A stretch of 64,000 bases of DNA, from assembly GCF_900188455.1 (NCBI RefSeq), contig NZ_FZOL01000011.1, forward strand, positions 62,001 through 126,000, in the 5' to 3' direction. Positions 58,248 to 64,000 of this stretch are shown here, piece after piece. Source of the stretch: Pseudomonas japonica. GTDB taxonomy: Bacteria > Pseudomonadota > Gammaproteobacteria > Pseudomonadales > Pseudomonadaceae. How positions within the stretch are numbered: position 1 is the first letter of the stretch; each line of letters begins with the position of its first letter. The notes under the pieces are model-generated. The model did no database searches. It was not told where the DNA came from and worked only from the letters and a program-made list of their open reading frames with translations. The position numbers were made by a program, and so were the translations under genes.

Positions 58248-60710
58248 TCACCAGTCGTAGGTCATCTGCAGCGAAGCCACCCGCTCCTGCCCGTAGTAGC
58301 AGCCGAACGCGTAGTTGCAGTCCGAGACATACTCCCGATCGAACAGGTTCTGCACGTTCAGGCTCGCCTGCAAACCGCGCAGGCCTGGATCCAGCTGGCC
58401 CAGGTCATAGCGCAGGGTGGCGTCGTACACGGTGTAGGCCGGCACATCGAACGAATTCGCCGAATCCCCCGGCTTGCGCCCGGTATGGCGCGCCCCGCCC
58501 CCCAGGGTCACACCGCCGACAAAGTGATAGTCCAGCCACAGGCTCGCCGACACCGGCGCCTGGGCTTCGCTGCGGTTGCCTTGGTCGCCATAGGTGCTGC
58601 TGGTGTAGAACGAGTCGACATAACCCGCCGCCGCCAGTATGTCGATGCGCTCGAGACTGGTCTTGAGCTCCAGTTCCACCCCGCGCGAACGCACTTCCCC
58701 GCTCTGGACCTGGTACTCCGGGTACTCGGTGTCGCCGGTCAGCACGTTCTTCTGCTTGACCTGGTACACCGACGCGGTGATCAGGGTCTTCTCCAGCGGC
58801 TGGTACTTCAGCCCCACCTCGTACTGCTCGCCTTCGGTGGGGTCGAAGGCCTTGCCACCACGCTGCGGCGCCGCGGTGCCGACGGTGGGCAGGAACGACT
58901 GCGAATAGCTGACGTAGGGCGCCAGGCCGAACCCGGTGACGTAGGTCAGGCCCACCCGCCCGGTGAACTTGTTGTCGCGCTGGGACGCGATGGAATGCGC
59001 GAGCAGGTCCTTGTTGTCGATTTCCGCCCAGTCCTGACGCCCGCCGACGGTGAGAATCCACTGGTCCAGGCGAATCTGGTCCTGGAAGTAGGCGCCGACC
59101 TGACGCACGGTGTTGTCCCACTGGGTGCCCAGTACCGGCACGGTGCCGGAGGTATCGCCGTTGTTCCTGCCGTAGAGGTCCACCGGCGTCGCATCGTAGG
59201 CATTCAGCCCGTCGTAGCGACGCGTGAAGTGGCGATAGTCGACACCCGCCAGGGCGGTGTGCTGCAGGGCGCCGGTGGCGAAGGTGTATTGCAGGTTGTT
59301 GTCGACGCTCCAGGCGATATTGTGCTGGCGCCAGTCGACCTTGGTGCGGTTGGCCCGGGTGTAGTCGGTCACCCCGGCGTCGTTGACGAAACTGCGCAGG
59401 TAGAAACCCCGATAACGGTCGCGGATATCGATGTAGCGGGCGGTGGAGCGCAGGGTCAGGTCGTCGTTGACGGCATGGCTCAGGTCGTAGCCGATGATCA
59501 GCTGGTCACGCTTGTAGTCGTTGTAGCGCGAGTCGCCGGAGAAGAAATCGCGGTCGATGCGCTGGCCGTTCGGCCCGCGGTCGAGGGAGCCGATGCGCGG
59601 CAGCGACTGGTAGTCGGCGGCACCATCGTCACGCTGCAGCTGCGCCAGCAGGGTCAGCGACGTGGCCTCGCTGGGCGTCCAGCTCAGGCTCGGCGCCAGC
59701 AGCAGGCGTTCGGCGTGGGTGTGATCGACCTGGTCGTTGCCCTTGCTGGCCACACCGATCAGGCGATAGGCGAACTCGCCCTGCTCGTCCAGCGGCCCGC
59801 TGCTGTCCAGTGCGCCGTTGACCCGGTGGTAGCTGCCGGCGCCCAGCTTGACCTGGTTGCGTGCCTCGCGGGTCGGACGCTTGGACACCAGGTTGACCAG
59901 GCCACCCGGCTGGTTCTGGCCGAACAGCACCGACGACGGGCCCTTGAGCACTTCGATGCGCTCCAGGGTGTAGGGATCGATCTGCGGCGCACCGCCCAGA
60001 CTGCCCGCGTAAGGCACGTAGGCCCCGTCGAAATACAGCGGGGTCGGGGCGAAGCCGCGGCTGGTGATCTCGTCGGCGATGGCGTTGCGGTCGGTGAAGC
60101 CGCCGACGTTCAGCCCGGGGGTATAGCGCAGTGCCTGGGTCAGGTTGCGCGCGCCCTGGGTCTCGACCTGCTGGGCAGTGACCACGTTGATGCTCTGCGG
60201 GATTTCCAGGATCGGCGTATCGGTCTTGGTCGCGGTGGCGCTGCGACTGGCGACGTAACCGTCCACCGGGCCCCAGGCCGATTCGACGGCGGCGCCGGTG
60301 ACGCTGGTGCTGTCCAGTTGCACGGCGCCCTCCTCGGCCAGCGGCAGCAGCGAGTAACTGCCGTTGGCCTGGCGCAGCGCCTGCACGCCGCTGCCGGCGA
60401 GCAACTGGCGCAGACCGCCGTCGACACTGTAGCGACCGTGCAGGCCCGGCGACTTCAGCCCGCGGACATGGGCCGGATCGAAGGACACGGTAATTCCGGC
60501 GCTGGCGGCGAAGCGCGTCAGGGCGCTGTCCAGCGGTCCGGTGGGAATCTCGAAGACGCTGTCGGCCTGGCTCTGCGCCATGGCCGGGGCGACGCCCGGC
60601 AACAGGCTGGCGGGACCGCTCAGGGCCGCGCCGAGCAGCGCGCAGCGGACCGCCTGGCGCAAGGCGGACGGGTTGCAGATCTGGGGGGTGCGATCGATGG
60701 AACGGGACAT
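58248..60710 (-). CDS. TonB-dependent siderophore receptor with signalling domain (ferrichrome/FiuA-like)
   Basis: 820 aa. Signal peptide (long, ending GVAPAMAQ), STN domain (about 50-110; PTGPLDSALTRFAASAGITVSF), plug with TDTPILEIPQSINVVTAQQV and FGQNQPGGLVNLVSKRP, then the barrel. The C-terminal CNYAFGCYYGQERVASLQ with terminal YDW fits the FhuA/FiuA hydroxamate group. It is followed upstream by FecR and FecI genes and then an NCS1 permease; I recall a similar fiuA-fiuR-fiuI-permease neighbourhood around PA0470-0476 in P. aeruginosa, supporting a ferrichrome-type ligand by inference. Confidence 0.93.
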   Translation of the reverse strand: MSRSIDRTPQICNPSALRQAVRCALLGAALSGPASLLPGVAPAMAQSQADSVFEIPTGPLDSALTRFAASAGITVSFDPAHVRGLKSPGLHGRYSVDGGLRQLLAGSGVQALRQANGSYSLLPLAEEGAVQLDSTSVTGAAVESAWGPVDGYVASRSATATKTDTPILEIPQSINVVTAQQVETQGARNLTQALRYTPGLNVGGFTDRNAIADEITSRGFAPTPLYFDGAYVPYAGSLGGAPQIDPYTLERIEVLKGPSSVLFGQNQPGGLVNLVSKRPTREARNQVKLGAGSYHRVNGALDSSGPLDEQGEFAYRLIGVASKGNDQVDHTHAERLLLAPSLSWTPSEATSLTLLAQLQRDDGAADYQSLPRIGSLDRGPNGQRIDRDFFSGDSRYNDYKRDQLIIGYDLSHAVNDDLTLRSTARYIDIRDRYRGFYLRSFVNDAGVTDYTRANRTKVDWRQHNIAWSVDNNLQYTFATGALQHTALAGVDYRHFTRRYDGLNAYDATPVDLYGRNNGDTSGTVPVLGTQWDNTVRQVGAYFQDQIRLDQWILTVGGRQDWAEIDNKDLLAHSIASQRDNKFTGRVGLTYVTGFGLAPYVSYSQSFLPTVGTAAPQRGGKAFDPTEGEQYEVGLKYQPLEKTLITASVYQVKQKNVLTGDTEYPEYQVQSGEVRSRGVELELKTSLERIDILAAAGYVDSFYTSSTYGDQGNRSEAQAPVSASLWLDYHFVGGVTLGGGARHTGRKPGDSANSFDVPAYTVYDATLRYDLGQLDPGLRGLQASLNVQNLFDREYVSDCNYAFGCYYGQERVASLQMTYDW

Positions 60711-60814
60711 GCGGTTTCCTTTCGCCCTGTGGCAGTGATGAATGGCGTCTCTGTGGCGCCTCTACCTACAAGTCGAAGCAGTCCGGCAATCGATAACCCC
60801 CGCGCGAATTTTTT

Positions 60815-61750
60815 TCAGACCGCCTCGACCCGCACCCAGAATCGGCTGAAGCGGCGGATGCGCACGGGCAAGGTGGCGCTCAGGTTGTCCAGCACGATAT
60901 CGCTGTCCGCCAGTTGGAAGGCCCCGGAAATGCGCAGCCCGGCGACACGCTCGGCGCAGCCCAGGTGACCGGGTCGATAGCGTTGCAGCTCGGCGATGAA
61001 ATCCCCCAGGCGCCAGTCGCTGACCACCAGCATGCCGTGGCTCCAGGCATCGGCCTGGGGCGCGAGCGGCCGCAGCGGCCCGAGCTGACCGGCACTGAAC
61101 GCCAGTTGCTGACCAGCGTCGACCCGCAGCATCTGTTGCGAGCTGGCACAGTGCACCTGCACCGCGTGTTCGAGCACGCCGACCCGGGTCAGCCCGCCTT
61201 CGCGGCGGACCAGGAAACGCGTGCCGAGGGCCCGCAGGCTGCCCTCGGCGGTATGCACGACGAAGGGGCGATCCCGCGCATCCGCCGCGGTTTCCACGAG
61301 GATCTCGCCGTCCAGCAGGTCGATCCGGCGCAGTTGCGTGCTGTAGCGGATATCCACGGCGCTGGCGGTGTTGAGCTGCACCTGGCTGCCGTCCTCCAGG
61401 GCCAGGGCGCGGCGCTCGCCGGTGGCGGTGCGCTGGTCGGCCAGCAGGTTGGGCAGCGCACCGCCGCGCCAGGCCAGGCCGCCCGCGCCACCGGCGGCGA
61501 GCAGCAGCGAGAGGACCTTGAGCACTTCACGACGTTTGGCCCGGGCGCCGGCCAGGGTGCTGCGCGCCAATTGCGGGGCGACCCCGCCGAAGGTGCCCTG
61601 CAGGCGGTCGAGGCGCGCCCAGGCCTGGCGATGGCGCGGGTCGCTGTCGAGCCACTGCCGGTGCGCGGCCTGGGTCGCCGCGTCCGGCTGACAGCGCAGT
61701 TCGACGTACCAGTGCGCCGCGCGTTCGAGGATCTCCCGGCTCAGCGTCAC
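60815..61750 (-). CDS. FecR-family anti-sigma factor (FiuR-like)
   Basis: 311 aa. DUF4880 segment (AAHWYVELRCQPDAATQAAHRQWLDSDPRHRQAW), a membrane helix around 75-95 (VLSLLLAAGGAGGLAWRGG), then the periplasmic FecR domain (LEDGSQVQLNTASAVDIRY...RPFVVHTAEGSLRALGTRF). It begins 3 bp after the sigma gene and precedes the receptor by about 100 bp, which forms the receptor's sigma-dependent promoter region. Confidence 0.93.
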   Translation of the reverse strand: MTLSREILERAAHWYVELRCQPDAATQAAHRQWLDSDPRHRQAWARLDRLQGTFGGVAPQLARSTLAGARAKRREVLKVLSLLLAAGGAGGLAWRGGALPNLLADQRTATGERRALALEDGSQVQLNTASAVDIRYSTQLRRIDLLDGEILVETAADARDRPFVVHTAEGSLRALGTRFLVRREGGLTRVGVLEHAVQVHCASSQQMLRVDAGQQLAFSAGQLGPLRPLAPQADAWSHGMLVVSDWRLGDFIAELQRYRPGHLGCAERVAGLRISGAFQLADSDIVLDNLSATLPVRIRRFSRFWVRVEAV

Positions 61751-61753
61751 GCC

Positions 61754-62263
61754 TCAGTCCTCGACCAGCAGCAGGCAGTGGGTCAGCGCGCGCACCGCGT
61801 GTTTCTTCACCGTGGTCACCGAGACCTCCAGGCGCCGGGCGATCTCCACGTAGCTCAGGCCATCGAGCTGGGCCATCAGGAAGATCTCGCGGGTACGGCC
61901 ACCGAGCCCGTCGAGCAGGCGGTCGATTTCCGCCAGGGTCTCGAGGATCGACAGGCGGGTTTCCGGCGAGATGTCCAGCGCCTCCGGGCGCGCCGCCAGG
62001 GCTTCCAGATAGGCCTGTTCGAGGGCGCGGCGGCGGAACGCATCGATCATCAGGCTGCGCGCCACGCTGCTCAGGTAGGCCCGCGGCTCGCGCAGTTCGG
62101 CGGCCTTGCGCAGAGCAATGACGCGGATGAAGGTGTCCTGGGCCAGGTCCGCCGCGTGCTCGACGCAGCCAAGGCGGTTGCGCAGCCAGCCGCACAGCCA
62201 GGAATGATGATCCTCGTACAGCGAATGCACGGCCTTTTGCAGGGAGAGGTCAGCGGAGGACAT
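61754..62263 (-). CDS. ECF sigma factor, FecI type (FiuI-like)
   Basis: 169 aa from the ATG at 62263. The ATG at 62299 is rejected because the Fur box at 62285-62303 covers it. Region 2 is HHSWLCGWLRNRLGCVEHAADLAQDTFIRVI and region 4 is GGRTREIFLMAQLDGLSYVEIARRLEVSVTTVKKH. It drives the adjacent receptor gene on siderophore sensing through FecR. Confidence 0.92.
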   Translation of the reverse strand: MSSADLSLQKAVHSLYEDHHSWLCGWLRNRLGCVEHAADLAQDTFIRVIALRKAAELREPRAYLSSVARSLMIDAFRRRALEQAYLEALAARPEALDISPETRLSILETLAEIDRLLDGLGGRTREIFLMAQLDGLSYVEIARRLEVSVTTVKKHAVRALTHCLLLVED

Positions 62264-62284
62264 GGGGATTCCGGCGAAACAAGT

Positions 62285-62303
62285 GGTAATGAATCTCATT
62301 TAA
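62285..62303 (-). promoter_or_regulatory. Fur box upstream of the FecI-type sigma gene
   Basis: On the - strand TTAAATGAGATTCATTACC matches the Fur consensus at 13 of 19 positions and lies 22 bp before the start at 62263. It fits iron repression of the sigma/anti-sigma/receptor set. Confidence 0.75.
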
Positions 62304-62375
62304 CAGGAGTAACCCGGCGAATGGCAAGGACCTGACGCGATTGGGCCCTTTCGCCGCATTGGTATCTACACAAAC

Positions 62376-62496
62376 CCCGTAGGAGCTGGCTTGTCGTGTG
62401 ACGAACCACTGCGAAAGGACCGCGCAGCGGTCCCCGATGACATCGCAATCGGGACCGCCTTGCGGTCCTTTCGCAGGCAAGCCAGCTCCTACGGGG
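62376..62496. repeat. REP-type palindrome upstream of the permease gene
   Basis: CCCCGTAGGAGCTGGCTTG opens, GGACCGCGCAGCGGTCC and GGGACCGCCTTGCGGTCC form internal stems, and GCAGGCAAGCCAGCTCCTAC followed by GGGG closes. The rest of the 62264-62699 gap has the Fur box and, near 62540-62600, a T- and A-rich stretch likely holding the permease promoter. No gene is seen. Confidence 0.85.
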
Positions 62497-62699
62497 TCCA
62501 TCGCAGACAAGCCGATGTCCGGAAGAGCGACATCAGCCACACACGCCCCCCAGTTTTTTTAATGTCTGGGAGCACATATTTACTAATTTCGCCCCCGCCG
62601 CACTGCGCTCAAGATCGGCCCCCTACAAGAAAAGGCGTCGCCCCTGCCGACGCCAAACGAAGTACGCCGAGCGTACTCATCCTTGCCTTGGAGTCCGTC

Positions 62700-64000
62700 A
62701 TGACCAACGCAGCGTCATCCGCACCGCTCATCGAAAAACACACGATCGGCTACGTGCCACCCGAAGATCGCCATGGAAAGGTCAGGGATCTGTTCACCCT
62801 CTGGTTCGGCGGCAATATCGCGCCGCTGCCCATCGTCACCGGCGCCCTCGGTGTCCAGCTGTTCCACCTGAACCTGGTCTGGGGCATCGTCGCGATCCTC
62901 GTCGGCCACCTGGTCGGCGGCGTGCTGATGGCTCTGCATTCGGCCCAGGGCCCGCAGATGGGCATCCCGCAGATGATCCAGAGCCGCGCCCAGTTCGGCT
63001 CCCTCGGCGCGCTGCTGGTGGTGGTCATCGCCGGACTGATGTACATCGGCTTCTTCGCCTCCAACATCGTCCTCGCCGGCAAGTCGCTGCACGGCGTGGC
63101 GGACAGCGTGCCGGTACCGGTGGGCATCGTCGTCGGCGCCCTCGGCTCGGGGATCATCGGCATCATCGGCTACCGCTTCATCCATGTGCTCAACCGCATC
63201 GGCACCTGGGTGCTGGGCATCGGCATCGTGGTCGGCTTCGCCTACATCCTCACCCATATCCAGAGCGACGACTTCCTCACCCGCGGCGGCTTCAACCTGT
63301 CCGGCTGGCTGGCCACGGTGTCCCTCGCCGCGCTGTGGCAGATCGCCTTCGCGCCCTACGTCTCCGACTACTCGCGCTACCTGCCGGCCGACGTGCCGGT
63401 GGCCGCGACCTTCTGGACCACCTACCTGGGCTCGGCGCTGGGCTCCAGCCTGTCGTTCGTCTTCGGCGCCGTGGCGGTGCTGGCGATCCCGGCCGGGATG
63501 GACAGCATGGATGCGGTCAAGCTCGCCACCGGCGCCATCGGCCCGCTGATGCTGGTGCTGTTCCTGCTCAGCGTGATCAGCCACAACGCCCTCAACCTGT
63601 ATGGCGCGGTGCTGTCGCTGATCACCCTGGTGCAGACCTTCGCCCATCGCTGGATCCCCACCGCGAAAAGCCGCGCCGTGCTGTCGCTGCTGGTCCTGCT
63701 CGGCTGCTGCGTGGTGGCGGTGTTCGCCTCGGCGGACTTCATCGGCCACTTCGTCGACATGGTCCTGGTGCTGCTGGTGGTCCTGGTGCCGTGGACCGCG
63801 ATCAACCTCATCGACTTCTACGTGATCCACAAGGGCGACTACGACATCGCCTCGATCTTCAAGGTCGATGGCGGCGTCTATGGCCGCTACAACCCGCAGG
63901 CGCTGCTGGCCTACGCCATCGGCATCGCGGTGCAGATCCCGTTCATGAACACCCCGCTGTACGTCGGCCCGGTGTCGGCGCATATCGACGGCGCCGACCT
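62700..64000 (+). CDS. NCS1-family cytosine/purine permease, 3' end outside window
   Basis: ATG at 62700 with GGAG 5 nt upstream; the frame stays open to the window edge (about 433 residues). About 11 hydrophobic helices are visible. The NCS1 signature is at the start (LFTLWFGGNIAPLPIVTGAL), followed by GPQMGIPQMIQSRAQFGSLGA, FAPYVSDYSRYLP and a late VPWTAINLIDFYVIHKGDYD. Members take up cytosine, purines, allantoin or thiamine precursors; the substrate is not determined here. Confidence 0.92.
   Translation, partial: MTNAASSAPLIEKHTIGYVPPEDRHGKVRDLFTLWFGGNIAPLPIVTGALGVQLFHLNLVWGIVAILVGHLVGGVLMALHSAQGPQMGIPQMIQSRAQFGSLGALLVVVIAGLMYIGFFASNIVLAGKSLHGVADSVPVPVGIVVGALGSGIIGIIGYRFIHVLNRIGTWVLGIGIVVGFAYILTHIQSDDFLTRGGFNLSGWLATVSLAALWQIAFAPYVSDYSRYLPADVPVAATFWTTYLGSALGSSLSFVFGAVAVLAIPAGMDSMDAVKLATGAIGPLMLVLFLLSVISHNALNLYGAVLSLITLVQTFAHRWIPTAKSRAVLSLLVLLGCCVVAVFASADFIGHFVDMVLVLLVVLVPWTAINLIDFYVIHKGDYDIASIFKVDGGVYGRYNPQALLAYAIGIAVQIPFMNTPLYVGPVSAHIDGAD

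Overview
The window is GC-rich DNA from a Pseudomonas, most likely a fluorescens/putida-type species rather than P. aeruginosa. Support comes from a PrrF-type small RNA with a Fur-overlapped promoter, the glgE-treS/maltokinase-glgB operon, a liuABCD cluster without liuR or liuE beside it, FecI/FecR/TonB-receptor modules, and REP-type palindromes (GTAGGAGCTGGCTTGC... family) in at least six intergenic gaps. All assignments come from reading the sequence; no database search was run.

Layout. 1-8.7 kb: 3' end of a TonB-dependent receptor, an exported hypothetical, a NUDIX hydrolase, an arsRBC arsenic operon followed by an XRE regulator, an HD-domain protein and an OsmC-YcaO fusion. 8.8-15.4 kb: an unknown 208-aa protein, then a polyamine-type module (gamma-glutamylpolyamine synthetase, periplasmic binding protein, FAD oxidase), an AraC regulator and a LysE exporter. 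15.7 kb: tRNA-Gln(UUG). 16-17.8 kb: an amidase.

18.2-21.4 kb is the most unusual region. A PAAR protein is followed by a DUF6402-like putative type VI secretion effector whose 3' part is clearly AT-richer than its 5' part. Behind it lies a tandem array of four related, membrane-anchored putative immunity genes, three intact and one truncated. Every copy starts with TTG inside a TTGA overlap with the stop codon of an upstream reading frame: the live effector for copy 1 and short remnant frames for the others. This looks like a record of successive effector replacement that kept the old immunity genes.

21.4-25.5 kb: a siderophore receptor with FecR and FecI. 25.6-33.2 kb: the GlgE alpha-glucan operon. 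33.5-34.04 kb: an imperfect inverted repeat spanning more than 500 bp. 34-41.5 kb: an acyl-CoA synthetase divergent from liuABCD (leucine catabolism), with two identical 16-bp palindromic operators between them. 41.6-42.7 kb: an S24-type repressor lacking its catalytic Ser and Lys, divergent from a DUF3077 protein. 42.8-43.6 kb: PrrF, then a small protein joining a sigma region-4 domain to a FecR N-terminus. 43.7-44.8 kb: an M14 carboxypeptidase. 45-51.4 kb: a Csu-type chaperone-usher pilus operon with five spore-coat-U subunits. 51.6-52.7 kb: zapE. 52.7-57.9 kb: a sulfur-scavenging operon (sfnB, a flavin monooxygenase, metI, metQ, metN). 58.2-62.3 kb: a second receptor/FecR/FecI set with a Fur box. 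62.7 kb to the end: an NCS1 permease cut by the window edge.

Iron control (two sigma/anti-sigma/receptor sets, another receptor end, PrrF and the sigma-FecR hybrid) is the theme that recurs most across the window.
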